A DNA stretch of 64,000 bases from assembly GCF_000801105.2 (NCBI RefSeq), contig NC_079516.1, positions 22,729,043 through 22,793,042 on the forward strand, written 5' to 3'. Made by a program: the position numbers and the translations under genes. The notes under the pieces are model-generated. The model did no database searches. It was given only the letters and a program-made list of their open reading frames with translations, and had not been told where the DNA came from. Positions 49,613 to 60,138 of this stretch are shown here, one piece after another. Origin of the DNA: Raphanus sativus. Its lineage: Eukaryota > Streptophyta > Magnoliopsida > Brassicales > Brassicaceae. The first letter of the stretch is position 1; every line of letters starts with the position of its first letter.

Positions 49613-52600
49613 ATCTCCCCCTTAAGCTTGAGATCATCTTTAGACACACTTTGCACTCCAATCATTTCTCTCATCTCTTTGAAACTGATCTTCCCAAGTG
49701 CCTTAGTTAGGATATCAGCCTTTTGCAGCTTCCCTGCTACATGCTCTACGATCACAAGTCCATCTTCCACGCATTCTCTTATGAAATGAAAGCGCCTGTG
49801 AATGTGTTTGCTCCTCCCATGGAACACCGGGTTCTTGGTCAATGCAATTGTCGACTTGTTATCACAGCGAATGACCACTTTATTCTCCTTGTCTTCTGTA
49901 ATCTCCTCAAGCAGTTCATGTAACCACAACGCTTGTTTTGCAGTCTCAGTGGCTGCCATAAACTCAGCTTCACAGGAAGAGAGTGCAACGATTTCTTGCT
50001 TCTGTGAACACCAACTTATCGGACACTCGTTCAAATAGAAGATATGTCCTGTAGTGCTCTTCCCATCATCTGGATCCACATTGTAACTTGCATCGCTGTA
50101 CCCTACGAGCTCCTGTCTTCCATCATTCCTGTAGAACAAACCAAGAGAAGTCGTTCCCTTTAGATAACGTAAGACCTGTTTGAGCGCAGCTCCATGTGAC
50201 GTCTTAGGATCATGCATATAGCGGCTTAGGACCCCAACACTCTGAGCTAGATCAGGTCTCGTATGAATTAGATATCGTAGACATCCAATATTTCTTCTAA
50301 ACGCCCTTTCATTGATTGCTTCTTCAGAGGTCGCTTTAGATAGTTTGAGCCCTACTTCCATTGGAATATGAACCGCATTGCACTCAGCCATCCCCGTCTC
50401 CTCCAAGATCTTGACAGCATATCGTTCTTGTTTCAGAACTACTCCTCCTTGTACCTGAAGAACCTCGATGCCAAGATAATAGTTGAGCTTCCCGAGATCA
50501 CTCATCTCAAACTTTAGTGCCATCTCTTGTTTGAACTCGCATATATCTTCTAGACTCGAACCTGTAACCAGCAAATCATCAACATAAACTGCTACAAGTA
50601 GCAGTGAGTTAGGCATTCTTCTTCGAAACAGAGACGGTTCTTTAGATGACTTGACAAATTTAAGCTCCTTCAGAATCCGATTTAGCTTGATATTCCATGC
50701 CCTCGGGGCTTGCTTCAAACCATACAAAGCCTTATGTAACTTATAGACTTTGCTCTCACTTCCTTTTATCTTGAACCCCTCAGGTTGAGAAACAAACACT
50801 TCCTCTTGTAGCTCGCCATGGAGGAAGGCTGTTTTTACATCAAGGTGATGTATCTCCCATCTATTAGATGCAGCTAATGCAATGATTACTCGTACTGTCT
50901 CCATCCTAGCCACAGGAGCAAATACCTCCTCAAAGTCCACTCCGTAACGCTGAACATAACCCTTTGCAACGAGTCTAGCTTTGTACTTATTTATGCTTCC
51001 ATCTGCATTATGTTTCACTTTGAAGATCCACTTCAAACCAATTGCCTTACACCCAGCCGGAAGGTCAACAAGAGTCCATGTATGGTTCTTTTTTATTGAG
51101 CTTATTTCCTCTTCACATGCGTCTCTCCATACCTTCTCTGTTCTGGCCTCATTCCAGTCCCATGGCTCTTCATTAATGGTCAAAAGAATCCGCTCTGCTT
51201 CCTCCATTGACTCAGATAATAGCACATAGTCTTCCAAGTATCTGGGCTTGACACTTTCTCTTGCTGATCTTCTTACCATCGGATGCTCCTCTGTTTCTTC
51301 TTCTATCTCAGTATCACTAGTTACTTCATCTTCCTCGCTAGAACTTTCAGCAGCTTTATCAGTTTCTTCTCGAGTTTGGATCTCTGGGAGTGTGATCATT
51401 ACCGAGTTTTGCTTCTCCTTCTTGCTTGAGTTCCACTTCCATACTCTGTTTTCATCAAAAACCACATCCCGGCTTACTACTATCTTCCGGTTGATCGGAT
51501 CATATAAGCGATACGCCTTTGACCCTGGCTCCACTCCTAGATGCACCAACGTTCTAGACCTGTCATCTAGCTTTCTCAGATACGGTGCTTCACTTCTTGC
51601 AAAACAGACACAGCCAAAAACACGTAAGTGTTCAACGTTTGGCTTTTTCTTCTTCAAGCATTCGTATGGAGTCATGACTTTAAGCGTACGGGTTGCCACT
51701 CGGTTGATAACATAAGTCGAATGTCTCACTCCTTCTCCCCATAAATAGTTTGGTACCTCCATAGCTTTCATGATACTTCTCGTCATCTCCATCAAAGTCC
51801 GGTTTCGCCTCTCAACAACCCCATTTTGTTGTGGGGAATAAGGTGCGGTGAGGTGACGTTGTATCCCTTGACTATCACAGAAACTCTTGAACTCGTTTGA
51901 TGTGAATTCCCCTCCTCTGTCTGTTCTGAAAATCTTAATTTTCTCTCCAGTTTCTCTCTCAACCAATTCTTTAAACCTTTGAAACTTAGCAAAAGCTTCG
52001 CTCTTCTCTTGCAACAGGATTGACCACATGTAGCGTGTGTGGTCATCAATTAGAACGAAGATATATTTATTACCTCCTGCCGTTGATGGTGATATTGGCC
52101 CGCAGAGATCACCATGTACGAGTTCCAGAGCTTGTGAAGCACGAAACGAAGTTGCGTTTGGAAAGCTTGTCCTAGTCTGTTTTCCTAGAAAACATGATGC
52201 ACACTTCTCCTTCTCTACTCGTATGTTAGGTATACCAGTAACCATCTTCTTTCTCATCATCGACTTCATGTTCTCTAGCCCCACATGTCCAAGTCTTGAG
52301 TGCCAAAGAGTAGAATCACTGTCCTGTCTTAGAAGCAAACATTTAGTATTATCAACTTCCATGACTACCTTGTATAGCCGATTTCTGGACCTTATAGCCT
52401 TCACAAGTAGTTTTCCTTCTTGATCATATAGCGTGAGATAGTCTTCCTTCATTCGTACGTCACATCCAGCCTCTGTTGCTTGCCCTAGGCTGACGATGTT
52501 ACTTCTCAACTCCGGAATGTAATATACGTTGCTCAAGACTTTTCTCTTTCCATCTTTGCTTATGAACACTATCGATCCTTTACCCTTTATATCAATTCGA

Positions 52601-53682
52601 GAGTCATCCCCGAATCTCACTTTTCCTGTCACCTTCTCATCGATCACAGAAAAATAATCTCGATTCCCAGACATATGGTTACTTGCTCCGTTGTCTAAGT
52701 ACCAGATGTTGTCTTGATCAGTGTGTATATCAAACTTGCTTGGTGTGACTTTCTGCTCGTTTAGATAAACTACCTCATTGACCATCAACTCCTCTGCTTC
52801 TCGAGTGCTTTCATCATCATTCTCCTGTGTCTCTTGAAGCTTCAGTAAACGGTCAGGACAGTTATACGCATAGTGACCAGTTTTGTCACAACGATAGCAT
52901 ACAACTTTCGAGGTATCTCGTCCTTGTTTCCAGTCTCTCTGATTATTGTACCTTCCCCGTCCTCTTCCTCTAAGACCTGAGAAACGTCCACCTTGTCCTC
53001 TTCCTCGTCCACTACCACCATCTTGGTCTCCTTGAGCATCCATGTTCGCATACATGAGCTTTCCTTGCTCCTCATTATGATCCTCATCTTGAATTCGCTC
53101 CTCATATGCTTTCAGTCTTCCCACTATGTCCTCAAAGCTAGTGGTATTAAGGTTGAGAACCTGTTCAAGAGCAGCAATAATCTGTATGTACTTCTTCTTT
53201 GGTAGGCTATGAAGAAACTTCTTTACTAGCTTTGGCTCATCAATTGTTTCTCCTAAGGCTGAAGATTTTGAAGATATCTCTGTGATCCTTCCAGAGAACT
53301 CGTCTATAGTCTCTGTGTCTTTCATCTTTAGTCTTTGGAAGTCATCCATTAATGTCTGCAGCCTAGCTTCACGCACCCGGTCAGCTCCTATATGTCTCTG
53401 TTTTATTGCCTCCCAAACTTCTTTTGCTGTCTTAAGAGTACCAAATTGTAGTAGTAGCCCTTCTGGGATGGACTGAAACAGTAGAGCTCGAGCCATATTG
53501 TTCTTATCTCCATCATCTATTCCTGGTTCTATTGTTTCCCACACCATATGTACTTTGAGCATCACATCCATCCGCATACTCCACACTGTGTAGTTTGTGG
53601 TGGTAAGCATCGGACATTGGATTGCAGAAAGTCTACTTCCCTTTGGTTTGCTTGTCGCCACAACTATATCCTTGTCTCCCAT
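49591..53682 (-). CDS. Copia gag-pol polyprotein, intact frame (1363 residues)
   Basis: One uninterrupted frame encodes all copia functions in the family order. Gag occupies residues ~1-250 with an Arg/Gly-rich stretch, then the zinc knuckle CYRCDKTGHYAYNC (~262-275), protease WYLDNGASNHMSG (~326), integrase with HSRLGH (~459), catalytic blocks HGDLCGPIS (~520), FRTDRGGEFTS (~585) and SPQQNGVVERRN (~617), reverse transcriptase with WIFKVK, LDVKTAFLHG and YVDDLLVTG (~1034), and RNase H with GYSDASY (~1195) and KADILTKALG (~1322). The start ATG follows the primer binding site by 65 bases. The frame ends a few codons inside the 3' LTR. Protease has DNG where many relatives have DSG/DTG. It looks coding-competent; activity is not shown. 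Confidence 0.96.
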   Translation of the reverse strand: MGDKDIVVATSKPKGSRLSAIQCPMLTTTNYTVWSMRMDVMLKVHMVWETIEPGIDDGDKNNMARALLFQSIPEGLLLQFGTLKTAKEVWEAIKQRHIGADRVREARLQTLMDDFQRLKMKDTETIDEFSGRITEISSKSSALGETIDEPKLVKKFLHSLPKKKYIQIIAALEQVLNLNTTSFEDIVGRLKAYEERIQDEDHNEEQGKLMYANMDAQGDQDGGSGRGRGQGGRFSGLRGRGRGRYNNQRDWKQGRDTSKVVCYRCDKTGHYAYNCPDRLLKLQETQENDDESTREAEELMVNEVVYLNEQKVTPSKFDIHTDQDNIWYLDNGASNHMSGNRDYFSVIDEKVTGKVRFGDDSRIDIKGKGSIVFISKDGKRKVLSNVYYIPELRSNIVSLGQATEAGCDVRMKEDYLTLYDQEGKLLVKAIRSRNRLYKVVMEVDNTKCLLLRQDSDSTLWHSRLGHVGLENMKSMMRKKMVTGIPNIRVEKEKCASCFLGKQTRTSFPNATSFRASQALELVHGDLCGPISPSTAGGNKYIFVLIDDHTRYMWSILLQEKSEAFAKFQRFKELVERETGEKIKIFRTDRGGEFTSNEFKSFCDSQGIQRHLTAPYSPQQNGVVERRNRTLMEMTRSIMKAMEVPNYLWGEGVRHSTYVINRVATRTLKVMTPYECLKKKKPNVEHLRVFGCVCFARSEAPYLRKLDDRSRTLVHLGVEPGSKAYRLYDPINRKIVVSRDVVFDENRVWKWNSSKKEKQNSVMITLPEIQTREETDKAAESSSEEDEVTSDTEIEEETEEHPMVRRSARESVKPRYLEDYVLLSESMEEAERILLTINEEPWDWNEARTEKVWRDACEEEISSIKKNHTWTLVDLPAGCKAIGLKWIFKVKHNADGSINKYKARLVAKGYVQRYGVDFEEVFAPVARMETVRVIIALAASNRWEIHHLDVKTAFLHGELQEEVFVSQPEGFKIKGSESKVYKLHKALYGLKQAPRAWNIKLNRILKELKFVKSSKEPSLFRRRMPNSLLLVAVYVDDLLVTGSSLEDICEFKQEMALKFEMSDLGKLNYYLGIEVLQVQGGVVLKQERYAVKILEETGMAECNAVHIPMEVGLKLSKATSEEAINERAFRRNIGCLRYLIHTRPDLAQSVGVLSRYMHDPKTSHGAALKQVLRYLKGTTSLGLFYRNDGRQELVGYSDASYNVDPDDGKSTTGHIFYLNECPISWCSQKQEIVALSSCEAEFMAATETAKQALWLHELLEEITEDKENKVVIRCDNKSTIALTKNPVFHGRSKHIHRRFHFIRECVEDGLVIVEHVAGKLQKADILTKALGKISFKEMREMIGVQSVSKDDLKLKGEIVDISLR

Positions 53683-53747
53683 ATCTCTGTCGTCTCTCAG
53701 TGCTTACTTTGTCTTTCTCGGAAGTTTTTGTTTAAGCTTTCAATAAT

Positions 53748-53759
53748 GCTCTGATACCA
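53748..53759 (-). promoter_or_regulatory. Primer binding site (initiator tRNA-Met) of the young copia element
   Basis: TGGTATCAGAGC on the minus strand, two bases after the 5' LTR; standard for plant copia elements. Confidence 0.9.
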
Positions 53760-53761
53760 CT

Positions 53762-54008
53762 TATTGAAACGTAAACACAAGACACCAAGAATTCCTCAAT
53801 AAGTACTCACTTATATTAATCTCAAACTCACAACTTCTCAAGTCATGTTACATCTCTTTATATAGTCATGACAACTCTTAATATCATTAGGTAAAACAAC
53901 ACAAGATAAATCTTAAACTCATTAAGATAACAACAACTTTATAGATAACTCTTATCCTAATCTCATAGGATAACTTCTCTCCTAAGTTATCTCAAGCTTA
54001 TGTCAACA
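53762..54008 (-). repeat. 5' LTR of the young copia element
   Basis: 247 bases, three differences from the other LTR (C/T at two places, T/G at one). Contains the TATATAG-like box on the + strand copy near 53860, but a promoter element on the coding strand was not pinned down. Confidence 0.95.
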
Positions 54009-54013
54009 CCCTC

Positions 54014-54742
54014 TGCTTAGTTTCATCTCTTTCCATCTGATGTGGTGGATGAAATTTTTTTAAATTCTGGGTGATGGTTTTTGAAAGAGGTGTTAGGAGC
54101 GTTGTTAGGAGACATGTTTCAAAGCTGAATTCAGCGTACTAGAATTGTTGGTGGGTTATTTGAAATAGGTTTTTATTGAAAGATTTTTGCAATTGCAAAA
54201 ACTAACTGAAACACAGGCAAAGACAATGGTTCAATCGTTCCATTTTTTTTTTTGTGCGACGTTCAATCGTTCCATATACTATAGGTAAATGCACTTTGGT
54301 ACTATAACATAGTACTGATAACCCTCATAGGAATTCATGATGTTATAACTCTTAAATATTTCCATATACTATAAATCATGATGTTACAATTCACTCACGT
54401 TACCATTCTTTTAGAGCAATGTATTCATGTTAGATTGATTTCACATAAGACTCCACACTCGTTTGAACTTGGTTTTAGTTTTGATACCATTTGTAACACC
54501 TAACAGTCTATGGCTAATAGGTTTCTAGCATTATGAATTTTCTCCGTAACCGCACAATATCTTAAATCAGGAATAAATCGCTTATCCTTCTATTATTCCA
54601 ACCAAATCAAAATTTTAAATTTTTCTGTATACTACAAATCGGATGTTACACAATTGTTCTTATCCGAAAATTCAGTTTGATCAATTTAAAAATAGCAATC
54701 ACGAAATCTGAGTTCTTTTGGAGAGAAAAAAGCTCTGGGTTT
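54014..54742. other. Intergenic, 3' flank of the DUF760 gene
   Basis: No gene or recognisable element. It contains a short duplicated CATATACTATA(A/G) phrase at about 54273 and 54363. Confidence 0.4.
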
Positions 54743-56430
54743 TCAAATAATTTCACCAGGAGGCAACTCGGCGAGCTTCGCATGACTACCAAGCACACGT
54801 TCCATATCAAACCGGACCTCAATATTGCGAATGCTATAACCAACCACCATTAGCCAATACAACAATTTTGCAAGGTCCGTTGCGCTTGTCTCTGTCACAT
54901 TCGTCTGTGTAGCCACCACCAAGGCATTGATATCAGTCACGTTATATAACAAAACAAAACGAAGAACAAAGATTCAGCTAAAGAAGTTGATGACACTAGA
55001 CCTTCATTTGCTTTGGATCTGTGTCTGATACAGCTAGAAGCCGGTTGATAAATGCATTCATAGCCACAGCAACATCTTTGCCTGCAGTGCTTGTAAGCTC
55101 CTACGAAAATTCAAAGCATTCCAATTGAGAAAAGACACCATTATTTGATAAGAGACAAATTCACAAGAATACATGAGTGAGTTCTTCTCATGCCTTAAGA
55201 TTTTGAGGCTCGAGAGATTTTAGATACTCCAGAATCTCGTTCTGCTCATTCGCAGATTTTCTCCCTACTTGACGGTTCAGTTCTTCGATCTCTGCTTCCA
55301 GAAGCTCGATATACTTTTTCGCATCAATTTTCTCGGGACCAGAAATGTTATTCCATCTGATCACTTCCCCTGATACATTCTTTTGCGTTCCAGGTGCATA
55401 GTCTTGATCATCCCCCTGGCTTAATCAGAATTGAAAACCAGAATCACTTAAATAATTTTAGAGATCAAACACGCACATAATCCAGCTACAGAGAGAGAAT
55501 GTGATAGTTTTTTTTTCATTGAAATCACTGAAGAGAAGTAAATTAACGCAAGAAGGGTCTTAACAACTGACCAAACGAGACCAATATGTTCCATCTCAAC
55601 CTAACAAATTTAATTATAGTTTCTGAGATGTCCTTTACACATACACAGGCCAAGTAAAAATTTCTCTAGAAAATTGTTACCCTTTTATGACGTGGTTCAG
55701 GAAGAGCAACCTGCTCTAAACTTTGTTGCAATTCAAGACGATATTGAGTGTTTCTGAACATGTACCCGGTCATCAATACGCTCATCATCAACTGTGCCAG
55801 GTTTTCAGCAACCTATAAAACCAAAAAGCAACATCAATACAAAACACAGGACACAGCTACTGAAACGTATGATTACGAGAAGCACCCACAGAGGTGACTG
55901 TAACGGAGAAAAACTGCGGAGGTAGCGTTCCAATCATATTAGTCACAGTATGTCGCATTGCATCAACCACCTAATATCACATTACAAGAAACATATAAAA
56001 TCACAAGTTCTAGCTCTTCTTCAAAATAAATCAGAAGCTTACATGTTTAGGCGCGCGTTTAACGAACAACTCCATAAACTCCGGTTTCACATTCTGAACA
56101 TACTCGAGTAAAATGTCCCTCCGGGTTTTGGGCTTTATCAAAAGTAACGAATTAGGTTTACGAACAGTGAAGAAGCTGCAGCTAAACGACCCAAAATTAG
56201 TAATTTACCAGATTGCCACTGGGAGGTGTGAACTCTTCAGAGGGCTGATTATTTGACGAACCATGAGCCTTAACTCTCAGAACCAAATTTTTACTGCAAA
56301 TTCTCGGCTTCATCTTCAATGGGAAGCTCACAGAGGAAGTAGACAGTTTAGGTTCAAGGTTGGATGAAAATAACGAGGAGGGGCGAGACAGTGATTGTAA
56401 GAGCGAGAACTGAATCGTTAACGAGCACAT
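54743..56430 (-). CDS. DUF760 family plastid-type protein, 7 exons
   Basis: Exons (minus strand order): 56209-56430, 56043-56132, 55890-55970, 55681-55812, 55194-55415, 55002-55100, 54743-54904; all phase 0, 1008 bases, 335 residues. The first ~60 residues are Ser-rich and basic, as in a chloroplast transit peptide. The body carries two related helical halves: RRDILLEYVQNVKPEFMELF with AMRHTVTNMIGTLPPQFF, and EILEYLKSLEPQNLKELTS with DVAVAMNAFINRLL, as in the DUF760 family. The C-terminal block LAKLLYWLMVVGYSIRNIEV is also characteristic. Biochemical function is unknown; relatives I recall are At1g48450, At3g17800 and At1g32160. The intron after exon 5 has a GC donor (AAG|GCATGA) and no in-frame GT alternative nearby; the others are GT-AG. 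Confidence 0.92.
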
Positions 56431-56841
56431 CTTCGAAACCCTAATCTATGTTCCAATTACGATCGCCTTAATCGATTTGAGAAAGCTTGTTTGTTCGCTG
56501 GCAGGTTGGGGTTTTATCATCCAAAGAGGAAAGGATTAGGCACGCGGTGGAAGAACATAAAAAAAAAAAACCCGACAAAAGTGATGATCTTGTCCATTGA
56601 TTTCTTCGACTCTTTTAAAAAGAAAACTGGACCAGAGCTGCAAAAGAAACCGTCAAAACCATTTAAATACCAGCAAAAACCACTGAACCAATCAAACCAA
56701 CAATACATTGAAATCCGATCTATATTCAGAGTTTTTACTTAATTGAAAGAATTCAATGAAATTTAATGTATTTGTAATTAGATGTACTAATGGATTTGAT
56801 TGATTTGTTTGTAATACATTTTGATTAGTATGTGACATTGG
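56431..56841. other. Upstream region of the DUF760 gene
   Basis: No gene. Position 56490-56740 has an open stretch on both strands with A-rich text, probably leader or spacer. The DUF760 promoter should lie here, but no box is assigned. Confidence 0.3.
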
Positions 56842-56856
56842 AAAAGTATGTTAAAG

Positions 56857-57752
56857 ATTTATTAACCTGTGTGAGAAAAAATTCTCTCTCTAGCAAACTC
56901 GCTCTGACCTCTCTCTAAGAACCGCCGCCGTGATCTTTGCTTCCGACCAACGGTTTTGGTTCTCACAGCTGCCGTCGGTCCGGCTATGTTTCTTTTCTTT
57001 TCTTTGCTGCATGTTTTTATCGGCGGAGATGGGACAGTTGCGCTCCCTTTCCTTTGGTTTTTTCTTCTGCCGGGATGCGGTGGCTTCTCGAGCATCACCG
57101 TCGCCGGGTTTTGTTCCCAACATCACATCTACCGATAGATGGATGGTTGGCTTGTTGACTATGGGGCTGCGCCGTTTTCTTTCTCGGAGGTGGTCGCCGG
57201 CTATCGTCGTGTCCTGTGGAAGTGCTCGCGCTGTTGAGGTTCGTTTTCATGTGGGGTGGCCGAGCTTGGATGGGATATTGCTTCAATTGATGAAGCTCTC
57301 TCTCTGCTGCGGCGTTTGTCTAGAAGAAACTGAAGCCCGAGACTTTTAACACTGTCGTTGAAAGTGGATTTCAGTGTTCGAGTTGTATTTCCCGGTGGAA
57401 TCCGGTGGTCCGATGATTGGATTGTAACGGTGGCGACTTTCATGCGTAGACGATGATGGTGGTCTTGCTCCGGTGGAGAAACGTTTAGCGGTCCCGGCGG
57501 TGATTCCAAGCCAATTTTGATGGTGACGGTTCGTTTTTCTCGCCACATGTGCCGTTGGCGTGTCGTCTCTCCACGTTGAGCGGTGCGCGGTGGTTCGGGT
57601 TACCTTTTCGGTTTTGGGCTGGAATTGGTTTATGGCCTGATGGGCCTGCTTGTTTTGTTTGTGTTGTTGCCCAGGGTTGGGCTTTCTTTGTATATCTCTT
57701 GTTTTCTTGGCCTTTTTGGCCCATCTTAATAATAGTAGACGGCAAAAAAAAA
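56857..57752 (+). mobile_element. Non-LTR retroposon with poly(A) and target duplication (LINE-derived or similar)
   Basis: GC-rich insertion in AT-rich surroundings. It ends in AGTAGACGGC plus a run of A, and is bordered by AAAAGTATGTTAAAG (56842-56856) and AAAAGTATGCTAAAG (57750-57764), a 15-bp target duplication with one mismatch. It starts with CTCTCT- and CCGCCGCCG-type text like the 5' leader of plant LINEs. Open frames on both strands are unrelated and overlap, with no reverse transcriptase, so it is non-autonomous or a retroposed transcript. Confidence 0.7.
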
Positions 57753-57859
57753 AGTATGCTAAAGTGATGAGGAGCAAGAAGAAAGTATGCCAGAGTGTAA
57801 ATTTTATGTCGGTTTAATCGTTTTGGTTTGGGGTTGTTAAGAATAAATCATCTATATTA

Positions 57860-59629
57860 TCTATATTATTAAAGTTGAAGTACACAATTTGATTGTTTGG
57901 AAACAAGGATAGTAGAATAAATGAGATATGTTTAGAAATATGAATAGTAGAATAAATGAGATATATTTGGAAACATGGATAGTAGAGATGTGTACTTTCT
58001 TTTATTTACACATTTAATCAATTGTATTTTAAATAAATTAATAACAAATGAGAATTATTTGGAAACATGAATAATATTAATAATTCTTTTTATTAAAAAA
58101 TTTAGCCATTGTTTTTACAATAAATTAAACAACCTTCTTTTTATATTTCTTTTTATTTACAATTCTTTATGGTGAAAATAAAAACACAAACTGAAATATA
58201 AATAGTATATTATATATAACAATTTTTAAAAACAATATTATTAACTTATTTTGTTTAGTCAAATATAAAAATTTCAAGAGTTCAATTTTTAAGAAAAATA
58301 TATCATAAAATTAATAATAATTCATAAAAAAATAATGCAAAATATTAAAATTTTGAAACATGGATAAAAGTATATCAGTTTTAAAATATACAAAATGGAC
58401 TAATCTAATTATCTAAAAACATTGTTTTGCCTAAAATAATCTAAAAACATTGTTTATATACATATTTCAAATCAAAATAATAATTAAAGTTGATTTATAT
58501 CAAAAATTGATTTAAAATATGCATATATTCAAAAAAAAAAATTATTAAAATATTTTACAATAACCATTATTAAAAATGTTTTCAATATATATATAAAAAA
58601 TACAACAAAAAGATTAATTTCATATACCAACTTAAATTATGGTTTTTATATTTCATATTAAACTTTAAGAATATAATATATGTGATTATTTATAAGATGA
58701 TACATATAAAATACTATTAATTATATGATTATTTATATGATGGACCAATACAATTAATTATACGATGACATATATATGATACATAATAGTGACTAGGGTT
58801 GGGCGTTCATGTATTTATTCCGCTTCGGTTCGTTTCAGATCTCTTTGGGTTTCGGGTTTCCGTGGTCAAAGATTTCAGCCCCATTCATATATTTCTAAAT
58901 TTCAGTTCGAATTATGACAAGGACTGGGCGTTCAGGTATCCATTTAGGTTCGTTTCGGATCTGTTTGGGTTTTGGGTTTTCGGAGTCAAAGATTTCAGCC
59001 CCATTCAGATACTTTTAAATTTTAGTTCGAATTATATTCGGATTTTTGCGGGTTCAGTTCAGGTTCAAATAACCCATTTAAATTAATTTTTAAAATTCAT
59101 TATATATTTTGAATTTCTTAAAATCTATAAATAAAATAATATATTGTATATAAATCTGAATAATATATGTCAGAATATCTAAACTTAACATATAAATTGG
59201 TTTGGTTTAAATTTTGGATCAATAATCAATAATTATTTTAAATATTTTTTGGTGTTTTGAGTGTACTTTCACTATGTTAGATATTTATTTTTGACTATTT
59301 TTATATATTTTTAAATATTTAAACCAACCTAAAAGTATCATATATATTCTGGATGTTTTTATATACAATAAAACTAAAAATAATTAATATGTATATCCAA
59401 AATACTTCGGTTCGAATTGGTTATGGTTTCGGTTGTCTAAATATCAAAATTTTGAATAATTTGGATATTTAATCAATTATTGTTCGGGTTTGGTATTACT
59501 CTTTCGGATCGTGATCGGTTCGGTTTTTCAGATTTGAATTTTTTATCCAGCTTTGATATTGACATGAAAAATAAATAGCAATATATTTTTTAAATATACC
59601 TCCGCACGGACGTGCGGATCAAAATCTAG
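57860..59629 (+). mobile_element. Non-autonomous Helitron, both ends visible (copy 2 of the family)
   Basis: 5' end A|TCTATATTATTAAAGTTG at 57860; 3' end hairpin CCGCACGGACGTGCGG, ATCAAAAT, CTAG|T at 59629. Length 1770 bp, in an A-T target. It includes the same ~120-bp dimer as the copy at 42884-45057 (about 58797-58917 and 58918-59036) with GGGCGTTC and CAAAGATTTCAGCCCCATTC. No helicase. The hairpin loop and stem differ from copy 1, so the copies are not recent sisters. Confidence 0.9.
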
Positions 59630-60138
59630 TTTTAAGTTTTAACCATGTCTAATCCATCTAAGTCAATTTCAAGTTTTTTTTACATCTTAACATCGCCATG
59701 TAACTGATAGGATCTATATGGCTTTCGTTAATTAATTTCAGCTTTAAGTTTGTGAAATTACAGATTTCAAGACAAAACTCCCGTATGAGATTTGTAGTCC
59801 ACTTTCAAAAAACTTTTTTCCAAATGTTTGTTATCAGAAACAAGTTACGACAAAGAAAAAAACAAATAACAGCCAAGATTGGGATAATAAACATTATTTT
59901 GAAAATACAACAACATCAAAGAACTACAGCCTCGAAACAGATTCAATAACCACAATTCATCACTCCACCTCAATCCTATTAAAATACTAATCAAAGACCA
60001 AACCAAAGCTACATAGAGCAATCAGAATCTGTAGTATCTAAGGGCGTTTCAAAGAAAAGGTGTGGTTTTAGTTATCTTTTTTTTTTCTTGTAGTTCTATT
60101 AATGAAAAAATTATGTAACAATACTTGGTCACAGTAGA
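59630..60138. other. Intergenic, 3' flank of the ASCH gene
   Basis: No gene or recognised element; a poly(T) run at about 60079. Confidence 0.4.

Larger units (their letters stand above)
49366..54008 (-). mobile_element. Young full-length Ty1/copia retrotransposon
   Basis: The two 247-bp LTRs (49366-49612 and 53762-54008) differ at three positions by eye. The element is flanked by a perfect 5-bp target duplication CCCTC (49361-49365 and 54009-54013). The primer binding site for initiator tRNA-Met is at complement 53748-53759 and the polypurine tract (AAGGGGGAGAT) at complement 49613-49623. The internal region is one open gag-pol frame. Total 4643 bp. LTR end words and protein are similar to those of the decayed element at 28823-32960, so both belong to related lineages. 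Confidence 0.97.

Noticed and set aside
51248..51715. 155-codon plus-strand open frame
   Set aside because: It is the antisense shadow of the copia gag-pol frame.
56930..57777. Overlapping open frames on both strands (up to 143 codons)
   Set aside because: They overlap each other in a GC-rich retroposon and none shows a known domain or consistent splice structure.
59752..59949. 65-codon open frame
   Set aside because: AT-rich, Lys/Gln-rich chance frame in intergenic DNA without splice or homology signs.
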